From Bacillus renqingensis (GTDB taxonomy: Bacteria; Bacillota; Bacilli; Bacillales; Cytobacillaceae), in assembly GCF_016464375.1 (NCBI RefSeq), contig NZ_JADDIU010000009.1:62001-126000 (forward strand): a stretch of 64,000 bases of DNA. The letters run 5' to 3'. A program made the translations under genes and the position numbers. The notes beneath the pieces were generated by a model. It searched no databases. It was not told the DNA's origin and worked only from the letters and a program-made list of their open reading frames with translations. Of this stretch, positions 19,095 to 28,064 are shown one piece after another (the stretch's first letter is position 1; every line of letters begins with the position of its first letter).

Positions 19095-19150
19095 TTCGCG
19101 GATATATTGCTTATTTTCGCGGATAATCCATATCAATTCGCGGATAATGG
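19095..19150. repeat. Three TTCGCGGATA repeats at 21-base spacing
   Basis: TTCGCGGATA occurs at 19095, 19116 and 19137, exactly 21 bases apart, that is two DNA turns. They lie just upstream of the acyl-CoA synthetase start, between it and the thiolase gene. They could be operators or a dispersed repeat. Confidence 0.55.
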
Positions 19151-19182
19151 GTCCGTGTGTTATGTTTCCAGCGAATCATATT

Positions 19183-20340
19183 TTAAAAAATCCGCTCTAG
19201 TATCGTTGCGTTTGCCATGCCATGGCCTTCGCACATCGTTTGCAGCCCGTAGCGTCCGCCCGTACGCTCTAATTCATGCATCATCGTCACCATTAACCGG
19301 GCACCGCTTCCGCCCAACGGATGACCAAGAGCAATTGCCCCACCATTGGGATTGAGTTTTGCCGGGTCGGCCCCAGTTTCTTTCAACCAGGCGAGCGGGA
19401 CAGGAGCAAACGCTTCATTCACTTCGAACACATCAATCTCATCAATGGACAAGCCGGCTTTTTCCAAAGCCTTCTGTGTTGCCGGAATCGGCCCAGTCAG
19501 CATCAGAGTAGGATCAGAACCAACAACGACGCGCGTATGAACACGGAAGCGAGGCTTCAGCCCGAGCTTCTCAGCCTTTTCAAGGGACATGAGCAGTACA
19601 GCTGCGGCGCCGTCGCTGATTTGACTTGAATTTCCGGCGTGAATTACACCATGCTCTTTAAACGACGGTTTAAGTCCGGCCAACTTTTCCAGCGAAGTAT
19701 CTTTTCTTGGTCCGGAATCCTCCTTAACAATTGTGGTCGTTCCATACGGCAACATCACTTCTATTGGAAAAATCTCTCTCGCAAAATACCCTTCTTCCTG
19801 GGCCTTCAGTGCCTTTTGATGGCTTTCAAGTGAAAAACGATCGAGCTCCTCGCGGGTAAATTGATATTTTTCAGCAATTCGTTCAGCAGACAGGCCTTGA
19901 TGAATCATTTCATACTTACTCCTTAAATTTGGGCTAAACGGTTCTTCGGCCCCATGATAGTTAGAACCCATCGGCACACGGGACATACTTTCCACACCGC
20001 CGGCAATGACCACATCCATGTCACCGGCAAGAATGGCTTGGGCGGCAAAATGGACAGCTTGCTGGCTCGAACCGCATTGGCGGTCGACCGTGGTGCCAGG
20101 CACCTCAACCGGAAAGCCGGCAATTAACGCAGCGACCCTGGCAATATCGCCTGCCTGTTCCCCTGATTGTGAAACACAGCCTAAAATCACATCATCAATC
20201 ATCGCCGGGTCGATACCGGCGCGATCGGCGAGCTCCTTTAACGTTAAGGCTGCCAGATCATCAGGACGAATATCCTTTAGCATCCCATTTCTTCTTCCTA
20301 CCGGAGTACGGACACCCTCCACAATCACTACCTCACGCAT
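19183..20340 (-). CDS. Thiolase (acetyl-CoA C-acyltransferase family)
   Basis: About 385 residues from MREVVIVEG; AGAGGAG lies nine bases upstream, so this third ATG is preferred over two earlier ones. The nucleophilic cysteine is in VDRQCGSSQQAV (near 88). The C-terminal catalytic block is NPNGGAIALGHPLGGSGARL followed by LQTMCEGHG. It cleaves 3-ketoacyl-CoA or condenses acetyl-CoA. Neighbours (acyl-CoA synthetase downstream, acyl-CoA dehydrogenase remnant upstream) point to beta-oxidation. Confidence 0.85.
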   Translation of the reverse strand: MREVVIVEGVRTPVGRRNGMLKDIRPDDLAALTLKELADRAGIDPAMIDDVILGCVSQSGEQAGDIARVAALIAGFPVEVPGTTVDRQCGSSQQAVHFAAQAILAGDMDVVIAGGVESMSRVPMGSNYHGAEEPFSPNLRSKYEMIHQGLSAERIAEKYQFTREELDRFSLESHQKALKAQEEGYFAREIFPIEVMLPYGTTTIVKEDSGPRKDTSLEKLAGLKPSFKEHGVIHAGNSSQISDGAAAVLLMSLEKAEKLGLKPRFRVHTRVVVGSDPTLMLTGPIPATQKALEKAGLSIDEIDVFEVNEAFAPVPLAWLKETGADPAKLNPNGGAIALGHPLGGSGARLMVTMMHELERTGGRYGLQTMCEGHGMANATILERIF

Positions 20341-20375
20341 TTTCATCATCTCCTCTTTTTATAAGCCTAAGTTTT

Positions 20376-20537
20376 TCAACAAAGGAAGCCCTGCTCCCCC
20401 ATCTTTCTCCAAAAGGAGCGAGGTATTATCCGGTCCTCTTCCCATTGATCATAAAAGGGGTATGCCTCTTTTTCTAAAAACTTTCTTAATGATTGGCGAA
20501 AAATTTTATGGTCTTCATTTAAGTACAGGTGTTTCAC
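20376..20537 (-). pseudogene. Truncated acyl-CoA dehydrogenase, first 53 codons only
   Basis: A GTG preceded by GTGAGGTTG opens a 53-codon frame whose product reads like the N-terminus of an acyl-CoA dehydrogenase: LNEDHKIFRQSLRKFLEKE, then YDQWEEDRIIP and FWRKMGEQGF. It stops at TGA about 35 bases before the thiolase start. The remaining 320 or so residues of such enzymes are absent, so the enzyme has probably been deleted internally, leaving the promoter and start in place to drive thiolase. Translation of this stub may still occur. Confidence 0.6.
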
Positions 20538-20559
20538 TCAATCAACCTCACTTTCCGAT

Positions 20560-20573
20560 TGACAACGCTTTCA
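20560..20573. promoter_or_regulatory. CcpA cre site of the thiolase/acyl-CoA operon
   Basis: On the minus strand TGAAAGCGTTGTCA fits the cre consensus TGWAANCGNTNWCA at every position. It lies between a TATAAT box (20581-20586) and the dehydrogenase stub, so glucose repression through CcpA is expected. Confidence 0.75.
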
Positions 20574-20809
20574 ATTATTTATTATAACAAATATTTTTGA
20601 AAATTTTTACCATTAAATTAGTTGGCTCCATTAATGCGGATTACTTTGTCATTCAATAATACCGCGCGATTCACTTATATTTCCAAATGCCTCCTATAAC
20701 GGCCTCGATATAGAAAAAAACTAAAAACCACAATGTAAATGATTATCTTTTTAGAATAAATCCGTTTATCATTGAAGTAACCAAACTTGTTAAACGGAGG
20801 GTTCATTTG

Positions 20810-21772
20810 ATGGAAAAAAGAAAATTGGTCATCACCCAAAACCTGGAACAAGACCTGCTTGTTCAAGTTAAAGCGGTCATTCCTGACTGGGAACTGGTTG
20901 CATCGAAGGAAAAAGAGGTCTGGCAAGAACAGGTAAAGGATGCGGAAATCATTGCCGGCTGGAGAAGAGGGCTTGATGAATATTGCCTGGGTCCGGATTC
21001 AAAGCTTAAGTGGCTGCAGTCTTGGAGCGCCGGAGTCGATTCGATGCCGCTTGAAAAATTAGCAGCCCGGAAGATAATGTTAACCAGTGCCAACGGCGTT
21101 CACGCATATCCGATATCAGAAACCATTTTTGCCTTGATGCTCGGCTTAACCCGAAAAATCCATACATATGTAAAAAACCAGCAGGCACGAGTCTGGGATC
21201 ATGCTCATATGAAGCTGGAAATCCATGAAAAAACGATTGGGATTATCGGAGTAGGTGCAATTGGCAGTGAAACCGCTAAAATTGCCAAAGCATTTGGGAT
21301 GAAGGTACTCGGGGTAAGAAACTCAGGGAAACCGGCTGAGTTTGTTGATGAAATGTATACAACGGAGCAGCTGCATCTTGTGCTGCCGCAATGCGACTAC
21401 GTTGTCGTTACACTGCCCCATACAAAAGAGACCCACCATTTATTTGGTGCTGAACAATTCAAACAAATGAAGTCTACCGCCTTTTTCATCAATATTGGCC
21501 GCGGGGAGATCGTTGTCGAAGAGGAATTAGTTGTGGCATTGCATGACGGGACGATTGCCGGTGCCGGTTTGGATGTGTTTGAAACGGAGCCGCTAAGTAC
21601 AGAGAGTCCTCTGTGGGAAATGGATAACGTGATTATTACACCGCACACGGCCGGTTCCACCGAACATTACAATCAACGCGTGGTGGAAAATATTTTAATT
21701 CCCAATTTAAAAAACTATCTGTCAGGAGAACCTCTTTCAATCAACCTGGTAGATTATTCAAAAGGGTATTAA
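20810..21772 (+). CDS. D-2-hydroxyacid dehydrogenase family protein
   Basis: 320 residues. The NAD-binding motif is GIIGVGAIGSETAKIAKAFG (near 145-164). Catalytic positions are the arginine in NIGRGEIV, the glutamate in FETEPL and the histidine in ITPHTAGST. The family reduces 2-keto acids or oxidises D-2-hydroxy acids with NAD(P). Substrate cannot be assigned; the weak N-terminal catalytic domain resembles YoaD/phosphoglycerate-dehydrogenase-like paralogues. ATG chosen over a TTG one codon upstream; GGAGGG precedes both. Confidence 0.8.
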   Translation: MEKRKLVITQNLEQDLLVQVKAVIPDWELVASKEKEVWQEQVKDAEIIAGWRRGLDEYCLGPDSKLKWLQSWSAGVDSMPLEKLAARKIMLTSANGVHAYPISETIFALMLGLTRKIHTYVKNQQARVWDHAHMKLEIHEKTIGIIGVGAIGSETAKIAKAFGMKVLGVRNSGKPAEFVDEMYTTEQLHLVLPQCDYVVVTLPHTKETHHLFGAEQFKQMKSTAFFINIGRGEIVVEEELVVALHDGTIAGAGLDVFETEPLSTESPLWEMDNVIITPHTAGSTEHYNQRVVENILIPNLKNYLSGEPLSINLVDYSKGY

Positions 21773-21780
21773 TCATACAT

Positions 21781-21813
21781 CAAGCCGCTCAAATTGGTTG
21801 AGCGGCTCTTTTT
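21781..21813 (+). terminator. Terminator after the hydroxyacid dehydrogenase
   Basis: AAGCCGCTCAA pairs with TTGAGCGGCTC-type sequence across a five-base loop and is followed by TTTTTC. Confidence 0.85.
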
Positions 21814-21931
21814 CATCTTGTTCCGCTATCAGTCCTTTAGTTTAACAAGATTGTTTACAGCGTTCCTTTACAGGGATGCTTATTTTTTGTCAAAACTTAA
21901 TAAAAAAATAATGAAAATAGATAATTATTTA

Positions 21932-21960
21932 TTGTAAAACGATAAATAGGATGTTATAGT
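21932..21960 (+). promoter_or_regulatory. Promoter of the yoaS-yozG-yoaT cluster
   Basis: TTGTAA (21932-21937) and TATAGT (21955-21960), 17-base spacer, 34 bases before the yoaS start codon. Confidence 0.5.
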
Positions 21961-21993
21961 CAAAATGAAAATAAATGGGAGAGGTGCTTATTT

Positions 21994-22476
21994 ATGAAAC
22001 AAGTGTCAACGCTCTTTTTAAAGATTGCTGTTATTCTTATTGGAATTCCGATTCTTGCTTTGTGCATCTTTTTGGTGCCTGAACTAGGGAATCTTGCCGC
22101 AAAATTGCTTCCAGACTTTGCTTACATACACTATTTCGTTTTCATCGTTTTTTATGGATCGGCGATACCTTTTTACGCTGCTCTGTATCAGGCGTTTAAA
22201 CTTTTACGCTATATTGATAGGAACAAAGCGTTTTCGGAATGGTCAGTAGAGGCCTTAAAGAAAATCAAATACTGTGCCATCACAATCAGCTGCTTGCATG
22301 TCCTCGTCCTGCCGCTTTTCTATCTCTTTGCGGAAAAAGACGATGCCCCAGGTGTCGTTTTTATCGGATTGGTTGTTCCTTTTGCTTCCATGGTAATTGC
22401 CGTCTTTGCTGCTGTTCTTCAAAGGCTTTTAAAAGAGGCGATTGATATAAAATCAGAAAATGATTTAACGGTCTGA
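21994..22476 (+). CDS. yoaS: DUF2975 membrane protein, YoaS-like
   Basis: 160 residues with four membrane helices (about 10-30, 45-65, 90-115, 125-150), the DUF2975 layout. GAGAGGTG precedes the ATG. The stop overlaps the ribosome binding site of the small HTH gene, giving translational coupling. DUF2975 proteins are habitually paired with a short Xre-type regulator, suggesting a membrane sensor or anchor for it; the function is unproven. Confidence 0.8.
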   Translation: MKQVSTLFLKIAVILIGIPILALCIFLVPELGNLAAKLLPDFAYIHYFVFIVFYGSAIPFYAALYQAFKLLRYIDRNKAFSEWSVEALKKIKYCAITISCLHVLVLPLFYLFAEKDDAPGVVFIGLVVPFASMVIAVFAAVLQRLLKEAIDIKSENDLTV

Positions 22477-22486
22477 GGTGAAAATA

Positions 22487-22708
22487 ATGGCAATTATAAT
22501 CAATATTGATGTGATGCTGGCCAAACGAAAAATGAGCGTAACAGAACTTTCGGAGAGGGTTGGAATCACAATGGCAAACCTTTCTATATTGAAAAACGGA
22601 AAGGCCAAGGCGATTCGATTATCAACATTAGAGGCGATTTGTAAGGCTTTAGAATGTCAACCCGGAGATCTTTTAGAATACCTAAGTGACGACGACACCC
22701 ACGGTTAA
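22487..22708 (+). CDS. yozG: Short Xre-type DNA-binding regulator, YozG-like
   Basis: 73 residues, all one helix-turn-helix (VTELSERVGITMANLSILKN, recognition part), ending in the family-typical ALECQPGDLLEYL. The ATG at MAIIINIDVML is preferred because GAGGTG lies seven bases upstream; a GTG three codons earlier is possible. It follows yoaS by ten bases and precedes yoaT, the same order as in B. subtilis. It probably controls this cluster. Confidence 0.85.
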   Translation: MAIIINIDVMLAKRKMSVTELSERVGITMANLSILKNGKAKAIRLSTLEAICKALECQPGDLLEYLSDDDTHG

Positions 22709-22788
22709 AAGCGAGGAGCATGTAACATTAAAAGAAAAGAAAGATTTCCTTTTCACAATCAATCAAATCCATAAAAGAGGAGTTACCG

Positions 22789-23649
22789 ATGAATTTAACT
22801 ATACACGAAGATTCTCTGAAAAAACCGTTTAAGACACAAATCAGAAAATCAGTAGAACAACTCGTTCGTTTTGGTTGGGAGCAGGCGCTATCCTGTTTGT
22901 TTCCTGTCGTTATTTTTGCCTCTTTGGCTTTTACACAAATCATACCGCTTCCCTTCCTGCCGCGGTATGATTGGATGCTTATCATCTGCCTGCTCATGCA
23001 ATGGGGGATGGTGCGTTCCCGGCTTGAAACAATGGATGAACTAAAGGTTATTACCTTGTTCCACCTTATTGGACTTGCTCTTGAACTTTTCAAGGTACAT
23101 ATGGGTTCCTGGTCGTATCCGGAGGATGGGTATTGCAAAATTTTTGGAGTGCCTTTGTATAGCGGATTCATGTACGCAAGTGTAGCGAGTTATCTTTGCC
23201 AAGCGTGGAGGCGGTTAAAGGTGGAACTGGTTAAGTGGCCGCCGTTTTTGATAGTTGCCCCTCTCGCAGCTGCGATTTATTTGAATTTCTTCACCCACCA
23301 TTATTGGATTGACGTTCGCTGGTGGTTATCCGGACTTGTCATCATCGTCTTTTGGCAATCATGGGTCACATACGAGGTGGGTGGAACACGTTACCGTATG
23401 CCACTCGCACTTTCTTTTGTGCTCATCGGATTTTTCATATGGGTAGCCGAAAATATCGCAACATTCTTTGGAGCTTGGAGATATCCAAACCAAACCGATG
23501 CATGGAGTCTCGTACATCTAGGAAAGGTGAGTTCATGGCTCTTATTAGTGATCGTTAGCTTTCTTATAGTAGCGACCTTAAAGCAGGTTAAGGGGGAGAA
23601 TTCCACAAGGATAGCTGCTTATTATAAAAAAGAAGGACGCCCCCAATAG
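22789..23649 (+). CDS. yoaT: DUF817 membrane protein, YoaT-like
   Basis: 286 residues, about eight membrane segments, with the DUF817 stretches VHMGSWSYPEDGY and FGVPLYSGFMYASVASYLCQ (about 102-145) and ENIATFFGAWRYPNQ later. AGAGGAG precedes the ATG. It is third in the yoaS-yozG-yoaT cluster. Family function is unknown; conserved tryptophan and histidine residues in loops suggest an enzyme or transporter, which is speculation. Confidence 0.83.
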   Translation: MNLTIHEDSLKKPFKTQIRKSVEQLVRFGWEQALSCLFPVVIFASLAFTQIIPLPFLPRYDWMLIICLLMQWGMVRSRLETMDELKVITLFHLIGLALELFKVHMGSWSYPEDGYCKIFGVPLYSGFMYASVASYLCQAWRRLKVELVKWPPFLIVAPLAAAIYLNFFTHHYWIDVRWWLSGLVIIVFWQSWVTYEVGGTRYRMPLALSFVLIGFFIWVAENIATFFGAWRYPNQTDAWSLVHLGKVSSWLLLVIVSFLIVATLKQVKGENSTRIAAYYKKEGRPQ

Positions 23650-23661
23650 ACGTCCTTCCTT
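23632..23661. terminator. Bidirectional terminator between yoaT and the dynamin-like gene
   Basis: GAAGGACG pairs with CGTCCTTC around a loop that contains the yoaT stop. A-rich and T-rich flanks serve both convergent genes. Confidence 0.65.
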
Positions 23662-23668
23662 AACCCTT

Positions 23669-26422
23669 CTAATAAACCGTCTGGATTCCCTTCCCAGCCA
23701 CCGTCATCCATTCGAATTGGCGCAGGCGCACTTCAAACAGTGTCAGCGGGTCGCGGAACATTTCCGGATTCGAATTTATTTGATCCAGCATCGCTTGATT
23801 CTTCTGAATTTCAGCACTCGTTTCTTCAACAGAACGATTCAAGCAACCGAGCGGTTCTTTGAAAAACAGGCTCACATCGCGCTCAAGCGATTTTTCAAAC
23901 AACTCAAACTGCTGGAAAAATCGCCGGCTGACCGCTTCGGCTGTATCGGAATAATCTTCATTTTCCACAAACGCTTTATACTTGTTGTAAAGCATCGTTT
24001 TATTTTGCGACAGGGCTCCAAATAATTTGCCGGCGCTTTTTAAGATAAATTGTGACGGCGTTCGGCGCAGGAGAATATTTACTTTTTCAAGCTGGAAGCC
24101 GCTCGTCATCCGGTCGGTATCACGGCGCCAATCATCAAGAACTTTAAAATCGCATAAAAGTGTTAAACGTTCTTCGCCAAACATACTATTAAAGCCGACA
24201 GCAAGCTCGTCTAGGAATTCCTGGCTTTGCACGAACTCCTCTTTACAATTCTCTATCCATTCCTGAAGGGCTTGGTAATATTTCGGCATCACTTGCTGCT
24301 CTAAGTATTCCTGTAGTCTCTGATTCATCTCATCATTTAAATCTAAATGAAGCTTGCTGAAGTTGCTATCCTCCTTGATTAAGGCCGAACATTCCCGGAG
24401 CATTTTCGGAACGGTACTGGCAATCTCCTGCGCAATCGATTCCTTGATCGTTCGATACGATTCTGCTACTGTCTTTTGTTTATGGGCAATCGTATCATGT
24501 AATTGATTGACCGCCCCATTTAGCTTCATATGCATTTCTTCATTCCAGCTTATGGCCTCAACCAACTGATTTTCGACTTCCATCCGTTTTTGTAAAAAGC
24601 TTGAGAGCGTTGAGCGAATATAGAATAAAAGCTTCGCCAAGCGTTTATCAGCTAGATTTCTTGTAGACTTAATCGATTGAATAAACGCCTGCAAATCGAT
24701 CAACTGCTGATTTCGATCATATTGGGGTGAAAAGGCAAATACCTTTGCATCCGGCAGGAATGAATGAATCGTCGCCTGCGTCTCCTGATAAATGCGAATC
24801 GCTTCCTGTTCATTTGCAATGGTATCCATCTTACTTAATAGAAAATGAACCGGAATATCCGGGGCAAGTTCCTGGATTTGCGTGATGATCGCCCTCTCCT
24901 TATCCGTTAACGGAGCATTGGCATCCAAGACAAATAAAATTGTATCGGCAACATGAAAATTCTTCAATACTTCATAGCGGTCATCATGGTTGCCTTTCAA
25001 TCCAGGGGTATCGATAATCGCCAAACGATTTTCCTGTAAAAATAAATTTGGCAGCTTAAATTCAATTGTAGATTCTAACGCATTCCGCATCCGATCCATT
25101 CGTGCTTGGAAATCAGAAAATTCAACGAGTCTAGTCGTCTCACTATCGGTGATTTCACTAATTTCTAACGTATCGGCATGTTTAAACAGCACCGTCGTAG
25201 ATGTCGGACCATCCTGCAGATCCTCATCAAACAGCGTGTTGATAAAAGTGGATTTCCCACTGCCGCTAAGCCCGGCCACGAGTAAATGATAAGAATCAAA
25301 ATCAATGAGCTGACGGGCAATCCATTTAACTTTGTTATTGTTGCCCATATCATGCGCATCCGCCCAGGTGATGATTGAATCAAACAGCCTTAGGCACTCT
25401 TCCAGTTCATTTAACTCGATTTCGGTCGTGCTGATAAGATTCTCGGCCTCTTTGACAATTGACACACTGAGACTTGCCGGGAATAGTTCATTCCACGACA
25501 GAACCGCTGCTGATGCCGGCACAACATGCTCATGATCGGCTAAACGGAGCCAATTTGTTAACAGATCCGGGATAAAGTCACGAAGCTGTTTAATAAAATA
25601 ATCTCCGCCAATCAAGCCAAAATAGGCCTCTTTATGCTGATTGGAAAGCACTGTCCAGTTATCACGGCGACTCAAATCAAGATTTAATAACAGATGATTG
25701 ATTTCGTTGACCCAAGTAAAATAGGCATCCTCATGTCTGCAGCTATTCCAAAACGCTGTTACAAGCTGTTCAAACTTTTTCTTATCACGGTAAAAAAGAA
25801 TCGCCAAGGCCTGAGCAAAATAACTAGGTGCAAAGACTTTTGTTACACCTTGTTCGACATACCCGCCCAGAATATCAAACCATACAAGCGACTCCGTCCG
25901 TTTTGCTTCATTTACCGCCAGTTCAACGGCATTTTCCCAATCCTCCCGCTCTTCGAAAAATCGGCGGGCAATCGTTGTGACATTCGGATAATCCGGATTC
26001 AACTGAATCGTCTTTTTTATAATGGAAATGGCGGCGTCCAACTTGCCGCGGTCGATATACAGCGAAAATAATTTTAATGCTATTTCCGCTTGAAGTGTCG
26101 GGTCGTCAGTTTCAATCGTTGTATAGATGTCTTCTGCTGTCGATAAAATACCTAACTCATAGTAAGCATCTGCTGTATTTTTCCGGGCCCAGGGTTCAAG
26201 TTCATTGATGATGTTTTCCCATTTAAAAATGGCCGTCTCAAAATCTTTGTGATGAAAATATACCTCTCCTTGGGCAAAACGGATATTCGACAAGTCTGGT
26301 AGATCCTTTTGCGCCTCTTCTTGAAAGGCCTCCCCTAACACACGAATCGGATGTATGTCTTCATGTTCATTGATGAACATTTGATAATAGGTTTTATGGA
26401 TTAATTGCTGCTCTAACGCCAT
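23669..26422 (-). CDS. TPR-dynamin fusion: large bacterial dynamin-like GTPase
   Basis: 917 residues. Residues 1-170 form tetratricopeptide-like helical repeats (FAQGEVYFHHKDFETAIFKW near 49-68; ALKLFSLYIDRGKLDAAISI near 115-134). A 200-residue helical linker follows. The GTPase domain then shows G1 GLSGSGKS (384-391), a G2 region GPTSTT (405-410), G3 DTPG (471-474) and G4 SKMD (530-533). The last 350 residues are helical and charged, like dynamin stalk and assembly regions, with hydrophobic patches that could touch membrane. Dynamin-like proteins remodel membranes. No partner dynamin gene is beside it. Monocistronic. Confidence 0.75.
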   Translation of the reverse strand: MALEQQLIHKTYYQMFINEHEDIHPIRVLGEAFQEEAQKDLPDLSNIRFAQGEVYFHHKDFETAIFKWENIINELEPWARKNTADAYYELGILSTAEDIYTTIETDDPTLQAEIALKLFSLYIDRGKLDAAISIIKKTIQLNPDYPNVTTIARRFFEEREDWENAVELAVNEAKRTESLVWFDILGGYVEQGVTKVFAPSYFAQALAILFYRDKKKFEQLVTAFWNSCRHEDAYFTWVNEINHLLLNLDLSRRDNWTVLSNQHKEAYFGLIGGDYFIKQLRDFIPDLLTNWLRLADHEHVVPASAAVLSWNELFPASLSVSIVKEAENLISTTEIELNELEECLRLFDSIITWADAHDMGNNNKVKWIARQLIDFDSYHLLVAGLSGSGKSTFINTLFDEDLQDGPTSTTVLFKHADTLEISEITDSETTRLVEFSDFQARMDRMRNALESTIEFKLPNLFLQENRLAIIDTPGLKGNHDDRYEVLKNFHVADTILFVLDANAPLTDKERAIITQIQELAPDIPVHFLLSKMDTIANEQEAIRIYQETQATIHSFLPDAKVFAFSPQYDRNQQLIDLQAFIQSIKSTRNLADKRLAKLLFYIRSTLSSFLQKRMEVENQLVEAISWNEEMHMKLNGAVNQLHDTIAHKQKTVAESYRTIKESIAQEIASTVPKMLRECSALIKEDSNFSKLHLDLNDEMNQRLQEYLEQQVMPKYYQALQEWIENCKEEFVQSQEFLDELAVGFNSMFGEERLTLLCDFKVLDDWRRDTDRMTSGFQLEKVNILLRRTPSQFILKSAGKLFGALSQNKTMLYNKYKAFVENEDYSDTAEAVSRRFFQQFELFEKSLERDVSLFFKEPLGCLNRSVEETSAEIQKNQAMLDQINSNPEMFRDPLTLFEVRLRQFEWMTVAGKGIQTVY

Positions 26423-26577
26423 TTCTTTCCCCTCCAGATTGCTTACACTCTATATCATTCATATGGAAAAGTGACATATTTATTCTCTATACTGTTCGAT
26501 GGAAACACCAATTTTAAGTCTTTATTTTTCCATTTTAACAAGATATTCGTTCAAACTCGATACAAAAAATGAAAATA

Positions 26578-26600
26578 GGGGGCTGAATAACAGCCTCCCC
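26578..26600 (-). terminator. Terminator of the amino-acid ABC operon
   Basis: On the minus strand GGGGAGGCTG pairs with CAGCCCCC over a TTATT loop and is followed by TATTTTCATTTTTTG, just after the ATPase stop. Confidence 0.8.
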
Positions 26601-26606
26601 ACTATT

Positions 26607-27329
26607 TTACAACACTTTACTTAAAAATGCCTTTGTCCGCTCTTCTTTCGGGTTCTCAAATAACTCCTTTGGACTCCCCTCTTCAACGATCACGCCGCCA
26701 TCCATGAAAAGCACCCGGTCGCCAACCTCGCGGGCAAAGCCCATTTCATGGGTCACGACGACCATTGTCATCCCCTCTTTGGCGAGCTGTTTCATGACCT
26801 CCAGCACCTCACCGACCATTTCCGGATCAAGTGCTGATGTTGGTTCATCGAAAAGCATAATCTTCGGCTCCATTGCCAGCGCCCGGGCGATCGCAACCCG
26901 TTGCTTTTGCCCGCCGGATAAGGAATCTGGATACACCTCCGCTTTATTCTCTAATCCGACTTTCCGCAGCAGCGTCATGCCTTTTTCCCGCGCTTCCTTA
27001 GCCGGAACCCGCCTCACCTTCATCGGGGCAAGCATAATATTTTCTATCACCGTTTTATGCGGGAATAAATTAAACTGTTGAAACACCATGCCCACTTCGG
27101 TCCGTACCTGATTAATATTCGTTTTTGTATCGGTAATATCGATTCCCTCAATCAAGACATGACCGGCTGTAATCGTCTCCAACATATTGATACAGCGGAG
27201 GAAGGTAGATTTCCCTGAGCCAGACGGTCCAATAACGACAACTACTTCTTGTGGCTGTACCATCACATTTATTTCTTTCAACACCTCGTTGTGACCGAAG
27301 CTTTTTTTCAACTGTCTGACCTCAATCAT
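26607..27329 (-). CDS. Polar amino-acid ABC importer, ATP-binding subunit (GlnQ type)
   Basis: 240 residues. Walker [14 protein letters not shown] is near 33-45, the signature [15 protein letters not shown] near 136-150 and Walker [13 protein letters not shown] near 156-167. [11 protein letters not shown] switch histidine follows. This is the polar amino-acid subgroup (GlnQ/HisP). Its ATG overlaps the permease stop by four bases, so the two are translationally coupled. The third component is the lipoprotein gene upstream. Confidence 0.92.
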   Translation of the reverse strand: MIEVRQLKKSFGHNEVLKEINVMVQPQEVVVVIGPSGSGKSTFLRCINMLETITAGHVLIEGIDITDTKTNINQVRTEVGMVFQQFNLFPHKTVIENIMLAPMKVRRVPAKEAREKGMTLLRKVGLENKAEVYPDSLSGGQKQRVAIARALAMEPKIMLFDEPTSALDPEMVGEVLEVMKQLAKEGMTMVVVTHEMGFAREVGDRVLFMDGGVIVEEGSPKELFENPKEERTKAFLSKVL

Positions 27330-27982
27330 TCCGTTGCCAGCCTCCTTTCAAGGCGTGTAAGCAGAAAGCTTAAAGAAAGTGTCAATACAAGGTAAATGGC
27401 CGCGGCGGTCAAGTATGGCTCCCATGCCCGCATATATTGCCCCTGCATCGCCCTTCCCCAATACATCAACTCTGGTGCTGCCACTAGGGCTGCAAGCGAT
27501 GAATCCTTAATTAAGACGACAAACTCATTTCCAAGCGGCGGGATCATCCGCTTAAACGCCTGGGGTAAAATAACGTACCTCATCGCTTGTCCCCGAGTCA
27601 TTCCTAATGAGCGAGCTGCTTCCGTTTGCCCTTTGTCTATCGATTGAATCCCCGCACGGAAAATTTCTGCGATATAGGCTGCCGAGTTAAGGGAAAGCGC
27701 CATAATAGCAGCGATAATCGCATTGGTTGTCCCCATAAAAAGCGGAACAACGCCGAAATGGACTAAAAGGATTTGCACCATCAATGGCGTGCCGCGAAAA
27801 AAGTTAATATACCACTGAAACGGCAGAGCGACGAGTTTTCGTTTCGTCATTTTCCCCAAGCCAATAAATAAGCCAAGTATGCCGCCAATTAAAATACTTG
27901 CAAGCGAAAGGCCTATCGTCAATAACGTTCCCTTTAGAAAAAAAGGACCATACTCTGCAACAAGCTCCCATCTAAAATCCAT
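27326..27982 (-). CDS. Polar amino-acid ABC importer, permease
   Basis: 218 residues, five membrane helices. The HisM-type permease motif [29 protein letters not shown] block is near 124-148 (its EAA loop contacts the ATPase). Tight coupling with the ATPase gene downstream and a hairpin separating it from the binding-protein gene upstream. The substrate is a polar amino acid, not determinable further. Confidence 0.9.
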   Translation of the reverse strand: MDFRWELVAEYGPFFLKGTLLTIGLSLASILIGGILGLFIGLGKMTKRKLVALPFQWYINFFRGTPLMVQILLVHFGVVPLFMGTTNAIIAAIMALSLNSAAYIAEIFRAGIQSIDKGQTEAARSLGMTRGQAMRYVILPQAFKRMIPPLGNEFVVLIKDSSLAALVAAPELMYWGRAMQGQYMRAWEPYLTAAAIYLVLTLSLSFLLTRLERRLATE

Positions 27983-28020
27983 CTATCGACCACCCCTGTA
28001 TTGTTTCTATCCTATAGGCA

Positions 28021-28061
28021 AAAATTGCGTAACTGTCTGGGATGAGTAGTTACGCAATTTT
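28021..28061 (-). terminator. Intra-operon attenuator hairpin between binding protein and permease
   Basis: AAAATTGCGTAACT (28021-28034) pairs with AGTTACGCAATTTT (28048-28061), a 14-bp perfect stem. It would let most transcripts end after, or be stabilised behind, the binding-protein gene, which is usually made in excess. Confidence 0.75.
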
Positions 28062-28064
28062 CTC

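Noticed and set aside
20068-20105. GTGGTGCCAGGCACC in the thiolase gene as another copy of the GGTGTCAGGCACC repeat
   Set aside because: It differs at one base and encodes the conserved thiolase segment VPGTTVDR, so it is explained by coding sequence.
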